Shown here in pieces: positions 35,855 through 47,624 of a stretch of 64,000 nucleotides of DNA. A model generated the notes under the pieces. It was not told the origin of the DNA. It did not search any database and was given only the letters and a program-made list of their open reading frames with translations. The position numbers were made by a program, and so were the translations under genes. Location of the stretch: NCBI GenBank assembly GCA_001179505.1, contig CDMY01000209.1:30481-94480 (forward strand), read 5' to 3'. This stretch comes from Vitrella brassicaformis (taxonomy: Eukaryota; Sar; Vitrellaceae). How positions within the stretch are numbered: the first letter of the stretch is position 1; each line of letters begins with the position of its first letter.

Positions 35855-37544
35855 ATGGCCTGCGCAGCAGAGCTTTGGGCCGGCGCGAACATGTTGTCAT
35901 GTCTTCTGCCCGCCGTATTCATCCATTCATCTTGGTCGAGCAAGATGCCATCCTTCTTGCCGCACCGGTCGGTCACAGCCACTGGCAGACACCGCAAAGT
36001 GCCACCAATCAGGCGACCAAGACGGCGGAGGACCCTGCGTGCAGCCGACTCATCGACTCCGGCGGACAATGAGTCATTGCCAGTGCGGCAGATCCCCAGG
36101 GTGAGGAGCAGCCGTCCGCCTCCCTTGGTGTCAGCACCCTCCTGGACCACACGAGAAAGGGCATCACGAATCGCCAAAGACCTTCTCAAAGGTACGTAAG
36201 ACATTCATCATCATCATCATGCCACCTCCCTTGTATTTGTTCGTCCGTGCTTTGTGTTGTTCTAGCTGGTGGTCGATGGCTGCGGCCTGACGAGCAGGAG
36301 AGCCTTTATCGCGCTGTGCTGGTTGACGTGACGGTGAGCGCCTGGCACCAGATGCACCGCAGCTACCGCCTGGAGGACGTCTTTGCCGAGTGGCGGGTAA
36401 GAGGTAAGGCGGCATCGTGGTTGCTTGTCCCCTTATCTGGCCATGCCGACGACGGCTGCCTGTCCGTTTGTGTGCGCAGGAGCGTCAGCTTGACTTTGCC
36501 GATCGTGACGCGCTGATATGTGCCGAGAGGGATGGTGAGTCTGAGGCCTTCTCTGACCTCGCCCAGCAAGCTTCACGGTGGAACCCTGCTTACGCGATAT
36601 TTCACAGGTGGACAGATGGTCGGCAAAAATGGGCCAAAGGGGCACCTGTAGATGTTCCGTTCGTTTGTGTTTTCTTAGAGCGCTGCAGCACCCCGAATTG
36701 GGCGACTACGAGGCTTTTCGTCGGTGGTTCATCCGCGTCTTTTCGTTCGCCATCCCCACCCCCAGCAGCGTGGCAGAGCTGCTCGACGCCTTCCCGCCAG
36801 ACCAGTACAAATTCGCTGACATCGGTCAGGGGAGATCACACACAAAAGTCACCATGTGTTGCCCAATCCATTCATTGATTGTTGTGTGCAGGTGGCGGGA
36901 GCGGCTATTGGAAGAGGCTGCTGAGGGCTTCTGGGTGCGACGTTCTGGCCTGTGACAGTCAGGTACGCGACACTGACCTGTGTTTCGGCCGCTGGGACGA
37001 GGTGGTCGAGGCGAACGGCGACGACTTCGTGAGGGACAACGAAGGGCTGGCGGACCGTGTGCTCCTCTACTGCTGGTCCACCAACCTCCCTGGCATTGAC
37101 CACTACCAGGGAGACAGCGTGGTTGTAATCGGTGAAGACGAGGGAGGTCAGCTGAACAGAAACAAGCACAAGTAGCAGCTCTCATCTATGACGGTGTTGT
37201 TGGTCTCTTCGCCTGCCTGCCTGTCTGCAGGCTGCACGGGCAATTTGCTGCATGCTGGCGCGAGTGAGTGGCTGCTGCAGAAGACCATCCCCCTGCACCA
37301 GTGGCCCGGCAATCACGACGCTATCTGGATCTTCCAGCGGGGCCGGGCCGGGTTCCCTTACGAGATAAGGCAGGAGGCCATCATTGAGGAGAAGATGACC
37401 ACGCTGAGCGAGAGCGACCCGACAGCATTTTACCTGAGGAGTGCCGTCAAGTACAACGGCGCACAGGGGGTGGAGATTGAGGAGGATAGTGGAGCGGACG
37501 AAGAGGTAGAGACCGAGACAGATGATAGTGTGTCGTCGACATAG
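35855..37544 (+). CDS. SAM-dependent methyltransferase-like protein
   Basis: ATG 35855, about six exons, stop 37542-37544. The N-terminus (MACAAELWAGANMLSCLLPA then an Arg/Ser-rich stretch) may be a targeting leader. The middle is helical (GRWLRPDEQESLYRAVLVDV; ELGDYEAFRRWFIRVFSFAI). The C-terminal domain has the Rossmann glycine motif GGGSGYWKRLLRASGCDVLA followed by an acidic D, then WDEVV, RVLLYCWSTNLPG, DSVVVIGEDEGGCTG and HQWPGNHDAIWIF. This order matches a bacterial/fungal family of class I methyltransferase-like proteins of unknown substrate, known to me from memory. The C-terminus is acidic. It may be co-regulated with the divergent glutaredoxin. Confidence 0.68.
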
Positions 37545-38213
37545 ACAGCTTCGACAGGTGACGAGTTAATGTCTGCGTGTCTCCGCGATGTGTGTCGGAG
37601 TCGATTGACTTGTTGTCACATCCATACATGGGATGTCTGTCGGTGAATGAATGACATCAATTGTCGTGGTCTGTCATCATCGCGCACACGCAAAAGTCAT
37701 ACATGTCGACACACAACACAAATGCACACGCTCACACCCCCACACACCCTACACAGCCCCCTCCGGTGATAGCACACGTCTGCTCACATGCAGGAATGTG
37801 AGCGGCTGGGTGAGTAAACACGCGAAAACATCCCTTATCCTGCCTGCTTGCCTGTCTGCCTCCCCTCGCCCCGCCCTCTCTACTGCCCCACCGCGCCATC
37901 CAGAGAGATATACCATTCCAATGGCAGACAGACAGGTAGGAAGCACAAGCAATCGATCAAAGAGCACCAGCCATTCCCCCCAGCCTCCCCCGCCCTCATC
38001 TTTGTGTGTGCCTCTCTCGTGTAAGGCGCAGCGGTCTCCATGTGACGCGCTTGATGCCTCGTCACACCCAGCTCCACCACACGTCAATCAAACACAGCCA
38101 CGTCCAACCACCCCACACCCCTCACGTCACAACACACCACACACACAGCCCAGCACTACTGCTCCGTTGCATCATCACCATTCCCGCTGTCCGCTGCTGT
38201 GGGCTGGTGTGGG
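37545..38213. other. convergent intergenic region, A/C-rich on the + strand
   Basis: Downstream of the methyltransferase-like gene (+) and of the ankyrin gene (-). CACACA-rich sequence like the 11.8-16.5 kb stretch; no exon supported. Confidence 0.5.
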
Positions 38214-39800
38214 TTATTGGGTCGCTGCTGGTGCTGCTGGTGCTGGTGTGGGCTGCTGCAACGCGGCCCCCAGCTGCTGCCATGTGAACTGGCAGTCGGC
38301 ATCGCCCAGATGGGCGTTGAAGCCCTTGACCACCGCCCCATCCGCCAGCCCCCACTTGGCCGCCTCGTCCAGCCTGGCCCGATGCACCACCTCACGCAGG
38401 CCCACGTGACCATGCGTGTGCACCACCTCGGGCGGACGGCTGTCGACACCCTCCAGCACGAAGCACTGCAGCTGCGGCACACGCACCACCTGGCCGCCCA
38501 CATCGGCCGTCCCGCCCACCACCTCCCTGTTGCTGCTGGCCTGGTACACTGCCGACTTGACGAAGCGCACCGCTGCCGCACACACACGGCGGGCCAATTC
38601 CGTCTGCCGCACAGACTCGCCGATGGCCTCTGTGGTGGCCGATGCCGCTGCGTCCGCGTCAAAGAGGTATGACGCGATGCGCCAGCCGAAGATGGGGGCC
38701 TCTTGCGGGCCGACGGCCAGCCGGGGGGTCAGGAGGGCCGCGAGTGAGCGGTGGGGGCTGAGGGCGGCGTTGACGGCCGCCATGACGCAGAGACCCAGCT
38801 CGTTGAGCACCGTGGTGTACTCGGTCAGCACCAGCTGGCGGCGACGGCGGCGCCCCTCTGTGTCTGTGGGGATGCTGCTGATGTCGGCCCCGGCCCGCAG
38901 CAGGCTGCGGATGATCCGCTTGTAGTTGTCCATCTCGGCGCGAATCTTATTCCTGTTGGTCTTGGTTGTGTCCGGGTCCTGAAGCAGTTGAGTGCGGAGA
39001 TCGACCACTACAGCAGCCCGGGCCAGGGGCGTGCTGCTGTAGTGGTCCCGTCTGTTGATGTCGGCAGCTGGCAGCTTGCGGCCGAGGTAGTCGGCCACGT
39101 AGGGAGAGCCATTCAGTGCCGCGCTCTGCAGCGGCGTCCATCCACCGCCGTCGGCTGCCGTCATGTCGGCCCCGTTGGCCGTGACGAGGTCCAGGTAGCT
39201 GTCGATGAACGACTGGGGGTAGTGGCCGCGTGCCTTCATGGCTGCCATGTGCACCAGGTTGACGCCGTGGTCTCGTTGGGTGGCGAGGGTGCGGTCTCGT
39301 CGGACGAGTCGCCGATACATCGACATGAGCACCTGCAGATACTCGGTGGGAGGCAAGAGAGAACAAAGAGGCAAGAGAGAACAAACAACGTTATGTGCAT
39401 CCATCGCATGGACCACTGTTGGTGTTGATGAGTGCCTCACCGGTTCGTACTCATTCGCCGCCTGCGGACCCTCCTCACCGTCGGCCGTCTCGTGAGCCAT
39501 TCCTGAACACCGCCACATAAATCGACCAAGCAGGTCTGAGTGTGCTTCTTGTGTGTGTGTGGAACGGTCTGTGTGGCATGGCTTGTAACTCACCCCTATC
39601 GACGCCGTCGAGATCTAGTTGCTCCGCCTGCCCACTGCCACTATGCTCCTCCTCAGCTACATCGTCTGCACACACCATCGAAGGCACGCACACACATACA
39701 CAATTGCGAGGATGGTGTGTGTGTTTGATGTGTCAGATTCATTTGTGTGTGGCATACCCGCGTTGCCACCGTCACTGTCCGCCATGGCAGCGGAGGCCAT
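38214..39800 (-). CDS. ankyrin-repeat protein
   Basis: ATG 39800 (second ATG 39785), TAA 38214-38216, three short 5' exons and one long 3' exon. The N-terminus is acidic (DDVAEEEHSGSGQAEQLDL). The long exon has ankyrin-type units: VNLVHMAAMKARGHYPQSF with LDLVTANGADMTAADGGG, WTPLQSAALNGSPYVADYL, STPLARAAVVVDLRTQLL, and IIRSLLRAGADISSI. The C-terminal 170 residues are helical, Ala-rich and of unknown type (GWRIASYLFDADAAASATTE; WQQLGAALQQPTPAPAAPA). Protein-protein interaction is likely; partner unknown. Confidence 0.75.
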
Positions 39801-40742
39801 CTGGGTATCGTCACTCAAACACCAACAGCTGCACCGACCCCACACAGAGAGGCAACAAGAGATGGGCAGACACCTGCTGCATGTGTCGTGTGTGTGCTCG
39901 CCCACCTAACTATGAGTCAAGTGGTAGAAAGGCCAATCAGTCCGCCCCGTCAATAAGGCCGACCTGCACAACACCACACCGGCATCCAAAGGCGCAAGCC
40001 ACATTGTGACTCGTGCTGAGCCAATCGCATTGCACTCACCGCCGGATGAGAGCTGCTAAGCCGCGCGATTATCAATTCGCTCGTCAGGCAGGCCAGCAGA
40101 TCTGTCTCCACTGCCGCCAGACGAGAAACGTCTTAAGAATGATGGATGGAGTGGATGGAGGGACTCGTCCACTTCTCTGTTTGTCACAGCGGCTCACGGA
40201 GGCCCTCTTAGCAGCGAAGCCCCATCGTAAAAAAGCCGTCCGCCTGTTCGTGTTAGAGCAGACGATGAAAAACCAATCTGCGCTCTCGGGGGTGAAATAA
40301 GAGGAAGTGACGGGTAGAAATGTTCTCATCGATGGCCATGGACGACGTACTTATGGGTGTAGACAAATATGTACGTACGCACATAGCAGGCTGAGGAAGG
40401 CCTCACTGAACACATGGCACGACTCGGCATAGCTGCATACACTACATGTGATGCTCCCCTGACGGCGTGGCGATGCTCGTGGCTGCATCTCTGACACGCG
40501 CAGCTGCCTGCCTGCCTGCTTACCGATCGACTGGCCAGCATCATCCTTCTCTGCAGGAACGTCCCCTCGACGTAGACAAATACGTAGAGGGCATACACAC
40601 ATGGCCACTCAAGCTACAGAAAAACATGCCTATGATCTCTTCTCTGTAGACGGTACTCCTGTCCCACCGACCGGTCAGCAGTCAGGAGAGCATCCAGGTT
40701 ATCGCGGATCTGCTCAAGTTGGAGGGGTGGTCAGTCAGTGAG
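39801..40742. other. intergenic region with relics of the duplicated family's flanks
   Basis: No gene supported. A block at 40286-40324 (GGTGAAATAAGAGGAAGTGA core) matches blocks at 41741-41778 and, less well, 56117-56150. 40608-40655 (core CAAGCTACAGAAAAACAT) matches 53569-53607 downstream of the second family copy. So the 3' flank was duplicated with the gene. Confidence 0.6.
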
Positions 40743-41700
40743 TCACCCCTCCAGATTGAGCAGCTGCGTGACGACCTGGATGCTCTCCTCCTCCGCGTTG
40801 ACGTCCCCCACATAAATCACTTTGCCCTTGCCCACCCTGGCGCACGCCACGCCCACCGGGCCCGGCTGTGCCGACTCATCAGTCGACACATACATCCGAT
40901 GCGCCTCAGGGACGTCCCTGCACACAGTAGAGGGCACGCCATGACACACACCGAGTTGCAGCCGCTTGACAGTGTGTGTGTGAATGTGTGTGTGTGTGCG
41001 TACTTGAGTGAGCAGCATTTGTTGTTGATGGCTTGGAGGGAGCATGACTGCGGTGCGTGGCTGGTCTTGTGGAAGGTGGTGCGCCCGTACGCAGTGAATT
41101 TCCACGACAAGTCGCACCTGCACTCACGCACATACGGCAACACACACATGCGTCCGCAAACTGCGTGCAGGTGATGGACTGGTGTGTCTTATGTGTGTCT
41201 GACTTGCGCAGGAAGTCGTCAACGAACGGGACAGGTGCGCTCTGCGGCACCAGGACCGCCGTGGTGCCCTCGTCGGCCACTATCGTGTGCAGACACTTGA
41301 CCACTCCATCCACCTGACGGCGGACCTACATGCACAGGCAGACAGACAGGCAGACCGAGACAGTCAGACGTGCGCATGGCACATCACGTGTACCGCCCAC
41401 ATTGGGATCCTCCAGATCAAGGCCGCAGAAAGGGTCGAACACCATCGCCAGAACAACAGCAGACGGCTTCCTCCCTGCACACACACCGCACCACATGCGC
41501 CTCTCTGTCTGTCTGTCTGCCTGTCTGCCTGTCTGTCTGTCTGTTCGGACCGCGGTGTGCGTGCGTACCCTGCTCTCCTCCTTCACGATGGTCCAGCCCG
41601 GGGCGACTTTCTCAGCACTCTTCGAGAAGAAGAAGCTGGGCGAGGAGTCGACAACGAGCACATCAGGAGTGCTCGAGGGAGTCGCGGTCTACGCCCTTCA
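40743..41700 (-). pseudogene. copy A of a three-member gene family, probably broken at its 5' end
   Basis: Exons read on the - strand: LVVDSSPSFFFSKSAEKVAP (near 41660-41570), KPSAVVLAMVFDPFCGLDLE, VRRQVDGVVKCLHTIVADEG with TTAVLVPQSAPVPFVDDFLR, CDLSWKFTAYGRTTFHKTSH with LQAINNKCCSLK, and a last exon VGKGKVIYVGDVNAEEESIQ to stop 40743-40745. The first exon is preceded in frame by a stop (about 41694) with no ATG, and its end phase does not match the next exon, unlike copy B. The last exon also lacks a 13-residue stretch present in C. The LPW-type / Y.RT / GKG.V.YVGDVNAE pattern recalls fungal and protist proteins of unknown function, possibly amidotransferase-fold; that is from memory only. 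Confidence 0.5.
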
Positions 41701-41850
41701 TGGAGGAGAGCGATTTCACGGAATGTAGAGGCTGCGCGCTCGAGGGTGAAATAATAGGAAGTGACGGGTAGAAATGTTACATTCACAACTGATGTTCTTG
41801 CTGTGCGCTGCATGCGGTATCCGGATGCTTTCCTGACATACTCACACACT

Positions 41851-41920
41851 CATTTGCAGAAATGTTGGATCTCTGCAACACTCTGCAAATGCCTCAAGAG
41901 ATCCAACATTTCTGCAAATG
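41851..41920. repeat. perfect 24-bp inverted repeat (hairpin)
   Basis: Arms 41851-41874 and 41897-41920 are exact reverse complements separated by 22 nt. The homologous sequence near copy C (about 56231-56270) has only the first arm, diverged, and 9-nt terminal complementarity. It therefore arose by an inverted duplication in the A lineage. Confidence 0.92.
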
Positions 41921-41979
41921 AGGCAGCCAGTATGCCCGCACAAGCACCCCAGACACGCACACGTCAGTGAAGGAAACAC

Positions 41980-44024
41980 CATCTCTGCCTGGCTGGCTCC
42001 GTCAAGTAGGTCATGGGTGCAAACGGCACCCACGCATTCACTGCCGTAGTCCCTCTCTGACCAGCCAAGGGCCCCCCACCAAATGAGCTACGCACCTACC
42101 AGTTCAGCTACACACACAGCTGTCGAGCTACCGACCAGTACAGCCACCTAATCACAACACCAGAAATACGAACTTCGGGTAATGTGTGTGTGTATGGCTA
42201 TGCGAAGCGCTGCACGCACACAATGGAGAGAGTCAGCACATTGCAATGAAAGCACTACCAAAAATAGGTCACACACGCAATCCAGTCCAACCCGCACACA
42301 CGGCATCCAACACATCGATGTCGCCATACACACACGCACACGCACACGCACACGCATTTGTAGAGAGTGTCCTTCTAGCGAATCCATTCCCAACCAACCA
42401 GCCAGCCCGCCTGATTATCCACCGACACCCTCTTGATCTCGTTCCCCGCCCCTATCACACATCGACACCTGAGATTGCGCTGAGCCCAGCTGGCCAGAGA
42501 GTGAGTTGACCTCGGCGAGTGACGCCTGTCTGCCTGTCTGCCGACTGAAAACACACACCGGTCCACTTGGGACGGCGCGGGTGCCATGACAACCTGATGC
42601 ATAGATAGAGCATGATTCACTCACAGTGTAGCCATCGGGTGCAGTGTGTGTGTGTGCGTACCCTTCGCTCAACAAAGGGATGGGATGGACGCCATCACTC
42701 ACCAACCAACCACCAAACGAGAAAACACAAAAGACACAACAAGCGACCGACAGCCATCCACACGCGACCACGACAACAAGAAATGAGTTTCCTCCCTCTC
42801 CCCTCCCCCATCCATGAGCCCCCTGAGCGCAAAACAAGACGGCGGTTTGGCAGAAAAACAACGGCGAGAAAAGGCGACGAGAACGGCGCATGACGACAGT
42901 GCCCGCCGGCCGACCGGCGCACCCCGCGTCAGTTGTTGCTCACATGAGTGGAGGTCGGGATATCAGGTCCCGCCCCCACTCTGAGACAGCCACACACTGC
43001 CCACTGGGAGGCCAGACGACCGGCCGACACAAAGGAAACCAACACAAAGGAAGCCGCGACCGACCGACAGCCATCCAGACCGACGCAGCCAAACCAACTT
43101 GACAGGCACACAACACACCAGCCCACCACACACACAGACACGCAGATGACAGGTGAACGGACAGTGTGACTGAAACGGCGCAAAAGGAGACGCATGGCGG
43201 TGTTGGCTCGGCTGGGCGGCACATCCCCAAGTTCACGCACTGACGACACACAAGGGGGTCGGGATATCAGGTCCCGCCCCAAGCAGTGACCGCCACACAC
43301 GCGCCCCTGGAGAGGCCGGCCAGACGAAACGAACGAAAAGAAAACAGTGGTCGACAGCCATCCAGACTCACGCAGCCACACCAACGCAGACACACCGATC
43401 GTCGAGAGGTAAAACAACAAATCGACTAACACACTCGACTCCAAAACAGCGCGAGATCTACAGCCACCCCCCACACAAAGAAAAACGACAGAATATCCTC
43501 CCATGTGTTCCCTCTCTCCCATTCCCTCTCTCCCATAAATGAACCCCACGTGGTGAGTTCCCCGGCGACACCGACACCGGCTGGCCGGCACATCCCCAGT
43601 TCACGCGGTGACGGCAGATGCGTGGAGGTCGGGATATCAGGTCCCGCTCCACGCACTGCCGAACACCAACGCGCCCACGGAGAGGCCCGACAGCCAACCG
43701 ACGGACAGGAACAAAGACGTGACTGGAAAAGAAAGAAACAAACGACCCCAACACGACAGCGACTCGACAACAAACGCAACCAAGGAGAAGAAGACGACGG
43801 CGATTCGACGACGAAAATAAAAGGGAACCCTGCGAGTGAGCGGCAAGAGACCAAAGGGATGAGCAGGTCTCCCCCTTAAGCTGTGCTGTGCTGTGCCGCA
43901 GACCTACCGCTGGTGAGTGAGTGAGTGGCTTTGCGTCGGCCATCGACTGGCCTGTACTGTACTGGTGGTGTCTGGCAGGTGCTCGATGGACGCCTTAAGC
44001 GCACCGTCCTGCTCGTGGTGGTCC
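41980..44024. other. 2 kb without a supported gene; holds tandem hairpin repeats
   Basis: A/C-rich on the + strand. The only structure I can support is the repeat set at 42900-43660 (separate entry). Long - strand open frames across it do not align between repeat copies and read the repeat in different frames, so they look non-coding. Confidence 0.5.
42900..43660. repeat. three-copy degenerate tandem repeat with conserved hairpin core
   Basis: The core GTCGGGATATCAGGTCCCG occurs three times: copy hairpins at 42946-42981, about 43254-43280 and 43620-43654, spaced about 300 and 370 bp. Copies 2 and 3 also share an upstream block (CGGCACATCCCC, AGTTCACGC, TGACG). All three share looser downstream sequence (GAGAGGCC or GGGAGGCC; GACAGCCA.CC). 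The core has an inner stem CGGGA/TCCCG. Outer arms in copy 3 (GCGTGGAG/CTCCACGC) and copy 1 (GAGTGG/CCACTC) differ in sequence but stay complementary. Confidence 0.8.
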
Positions 44025-44400
44025 TTAAGAGCGCGACACAGTCATAGGGCGCCCATGCGGCTGAGGGCTGCTATGCCGGTGTCCATCGGCCGCTATGCCG
44101 GTGTCCATCTTGCCTATGTCGCCGCCGGCTGTGAGGAAGGCGTGGAGGTCGACAAGCGTCGAGGGGTGGGCCACGCCAATGGCATCACACAGCACAGTGC
44201 GGTCGTCGCTGAGAGTCGCCAGCACGCCACTCGGAGGAGGCAAACTCTGACCCTCACCCTGCAGACAGAGAGGATACATGCTGTGTGGTGGCCACGTGCT
44301 TGCAAGCAGATTTGTTTGCTTACGTGTTGGAAGAAGGGCACGATGGCCAGAAGGTCGGCTCGCTGTGAGGCCTTACGGCAACGATGTACTCAGTCCACTC
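44025..44400 (-). CDS. possible gene fragment of unknown function
   Basis: On the - strand a stretch reads RADLLAIVPFFQH, then across a good GT-AG intron (about 44322 to 44262) GEGQSLPPPSGVLATLSDDR, TVLCDAIGVAHPSTLVDLHA and FLTAGGDIGKMDTG, ending near 44025. The second exon looks coding in composition. No upstream start is found: the frame closes at about 44385. It contains an 18-nt direct repeat (44070-44087 and 44092-44109). It may be a decayed gene or the end of a transcript whose start I cannot see. Confidence 0.3.
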
Positions 44401-44973
44401 GTCCTTGCTGGCAAACGTCCTTCCCCATCTCAGCTTCCGCCGACCCGTCAGCCACACCGTCAGTGAGGGCTAGTTGAGCAGACAAAGCGACTCTGCATGG
44501 CAAACAAGCAGACCATCACACGCCTCACAGGTGCTTGTGCCTGCCTCGCCCAGCGACCCACTCACCCGCTCGCTGACGCAGCAGGATCTGGGCGCCGATT
44601 CTCGACAATCGGCTTGTTAATCGGAGGCTTCAGCGGTAGAGCTGCCAGTACTGTCTGCCGGAGGGCGACTCAACCATACTCGACCCGCCAGGTGGTACAT
44701 GTTAGCAGGGACCAGCGGCGGTCTGCCGCCGAGCTGGGGTTTGCCGACGTCCGCCGGGCACAACGGAAGCACAAACACCGACTTTAAGCCGGGTGGCTCC
44801 TCCCTGGCGCCTCGCGAACCCCCGTCACCCGCCGCAGAGGAGCGCCGACCCGACCATCCTCACGACTACAGCCAGGTCGAACGAATGGCTCATTCTGGCT
44901 CGGTCGAGCCACCCCCTGCTCGCCCCTGCCGCCGTCTGCTGCTGCTGCTGCTGTTCCCTCTGTCGCATGAAGC
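44401..44973. other. intergenic/3'-UTR-like region, possible alternative C-terminus
   Basis: No independent gene is supported. An alternative frame of the AP2-like gene's last exon, with a Gln run near 44935-44955, extends into this stretch to 44825. Confidence 0.35.
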
Positions 44974-46731
44974 TCAGGAACGCCTGATGGTCCTTGGATG
45001 GGAGTGATGGTGATACGAGGGAGAGGGAGGTGGTGGGCAGGGGCATCTCAGTCGCCAGCGGTTGGTTCGGTTGGTTGTCAGTTGCGCGTTCGCCTGAGTC
45101 AAATTCCTCCATGATGTCCGCGTACGTGGCCGGGTCGGGCAGGCGGGAATGCCCACGGCATCGGCCAGCCGGTCGCGATCCGACGCCCCCATGGCAAAGG
45201 CACCACGCAAACCTGACAGACAGTGACATCATTGCACACAAACAGATGGGGATAGAGTGAAATGGCCCACCATAACGCATGTGCATGTGCATGTGGTTGT
45301 GGTGCGGTTTGGTGGTGTTTGTTCACCTAGCTTAGCGACGCGTCTCGGCGGTCCCCTCTTCTGCTGTGCGCAGCGCGCCGCCTCCTCCTTGACGGATGCG
45401 AAGAAGGCAGCCTTCTTGTTGCTCATGTAGATGCCCGGGTAGAGGGAGTCGTTGTCCGCTGGTGTGAGGGCCCTGACTCGGTCAGTGACCCGCCGCCGCA
45501 AGTCCTTCATGAGGTCAAGGTTGGCACGGTGCAGTCGCATCTGAAGCGGCTGCTCCTCATCCTCACACTCACTCCCGTCCGACTGCTCGCCGTGCTGGTG
45601 GGGATGGTGGGGGGCATCGCCGGGCTCCGCGTTGACCGTCCGCTTCATCCGTCCCTGACTTTCGGTGGTGTGGCTCGCCACGCCAGCCTCGTCCATGGCA
45701 TCCTCGACATGGTCATCCGCCCCGCCCCCCACCCCCTCCCACTTGGCCCAGTCCACCTGCTGCAGAATGGCGTCCACTTGTCCTCTGGGCAGTGGGTGCA
45801 GCGACCACTCAGCGGCCTTGGCGTTGCGCTTGTCCACCGCGCACTCGACGGCCGCCCTGAGGGAGGGGAAATCCGCACACACCACCTCCTCTCTCGGCTG
45901 GCCCTCCTGCTGGCGGAACCCCACCATGATCGTCTCTATGGCCGTCGGCGGTGCAGCGTGGGTGGTGCTGGGCACGGCAGAGAGGCCGAGGGGTGCCTCG
46001 GGCGGCAGGAGTGACCTGAGCTGCTCGATGAACGACACCTTCATGCGGCGGCTGTGGGTGTGTGGGACGGGGGCGGGGGGCTCATTGTTCTGCCGTCTCT
46101 TGCGTCGTTTGGGTGCGGTGTCGAGGGTCTCGTAATTGCTCCAGTCCTCTGTGTCGAGGACGTGGTCGGCCTGGTCGATGGGGATGGCCGCGAGGCCCAG
46201 TCTGGCTGCGCTGTTGCGGACCTTGATTGCCTCGCGATAGGCCTCCTTCATGGGCCACTGGGAGGTGTGGAAGTCCTTGATGTTGACGTACTCGCCCTGG
46301 ATCTTGTTGAAGCACACGCGGACCTTGGCCCACGGGTCCCTCCTGGTCGGCCGCCACGGGCAGACGCCCAGAGGCTGACGGTCGGGGATCAGCGCACGCA
46401 GACGCAGAGTGAGCGGGAAAGCGCTGGTCGGGTCGGGCTCGCCATTGGCTGCGCTCTGGTTGGAGCTGCTGGCGTGCCGTGACTCGGACAGGCCGTCAGG
46501 GACTGTCGGTGACGGGTGCGGGGGGGCCTTGGCGTCCATGTCCCTGGCCTCGGCCTTGCTCCCGCCCATGGCAGAGGGGATGATTGGCTTTTCCTTCAGC
46601 TCGTGCGTCGCTTTATCCCCCCTCTCGACAGTGGGGAGGGGGCCCAGTGCACCGTTTTGTGGTGTGGGCGGCGGAGGAGGGGCTGATGGTCTGGGCGGTA
46701 GGGCGCCTGATTTGTCCGCCTGACGGGGCAT
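44974..46731 (-). CDS. AP2-like protein with three degenerate internal repeats
   Basis: ATG 46731 (MPRQADKSGALPPRP), a long exon to about 45330, an intron, and a last exon to TGA 44974. Unit 1 (about 46400-46110): PWAKVRVCFNKIQGEYVNIK, WPMKEAYREAIKVRNSAARL and a DW..YE end, like the three strands and helix of apicomplexan AP2 domains. Unit 2 (about 46030-45740): LLPPEAPLGL, FPSLRAAVECAVDKRNAKAA, then DWAKWE. Unit 3 (about 45510-45180): VRALTPADNDSLYPGIYMSN, FFASVKEEAARCAQQK, VAKLG, then AFAMGASDRDRLADAVG. KRRKRRQN after unit 1 may be a nuclear signal. DNA binding is inferred; the AP2 match is weak and no invariant motif is present. The last exon could instead be read in another frame to 44825. 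Confidence 0.55.
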
Positions 46732-47624
46732 CGTCGGCCGTTGGTGAAACGAATCTGCAGCAAACAAGAGGAAAAGGCAAATAGACAGGATCCATGCAAT
46801 GCATCCATGTGCTCTTGGTGTGTGGTATCTCGCGTACCCGCTGATCTCACTGCCGACCGACCGCCGTGCCACCGGCGATCGCTCGACACACCAACACCCC
46901 ACACCACACACACATCCACCCCACTTCACGCACTACGAAGGCGAAAAAAGACGACCAGCAGTCAGACAGACAGACGTACAGAAAGACGTACAGAAAGACA
47001 TTCAGCAGGGCTGGCCACACACACGGGTCGCCACAGGCACCATGAGACCACCACAACCGCGCGTGAGCTCTCGTGTGTGTAGGTGTGTCGGTTGGGGTAC
47101 AGAGTGAGCACATCGGCTGAAATCTCTCTCAGATGGGTGGCGTGTGTGTGCGGTCAATGTGTCCATCGCTCTCGACTGACTCGAACAAGAACCCCCCCCA
47201 CACTCACACATACACATACATCACACAGGCGCCACTCGGCACGCAATCTCATAAGACGGATGAAGAGGCAGCCACCCGCACTCTTCACATGGCAGTCATG
47301 CCCCGCAGCCTCCCCCCCTCTCTGCCTGTCTGTGTGTGTGTGTGTGTGTGTGATGGGTCAACATGGGCAAGTTATGCCCAGCAGCGTCCTCCTGGCTACA
47401 GGGATGGACTTCGACCAAGTCGTCACAGAGAGAGGGGCAGGCAATCCGTTGGTTACAACGGCCATATCTATTGGCAGTGCCTGCCAGACACACCCACCCA
47501 CCCACGCAGACACATACCCACCCAGACGCTACGAGACCGTACCATCAGTCAGACTAGGGGGGGCGGCTTGGCGGGGGACGTTCGCGGTTAGACACGCGCT
47601 CGTCAGCCCCAGCCAGCCAGCCCA
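46732..47624. other. about 0.9 kb without a supported gene
   Basis: Upstream flank of the AP2-like gene and 3' flank of the J-domain gene. There may be a short non-coding first exon ending just above 46755 (acceptor-like TGCTGCAG on the - strand). A (TG)n run lies at 47331-47352. Nothing else is recognised. Confidence 0.45.

Noticed and set aside
42929-43591. 220-codon - strand open frame across the hairpin repeats
   Set aside because: The repeat copies are read in different frames within it, so a repeated protein domain is not being conserved; Cys/Val/Trp-rich shadow composition.
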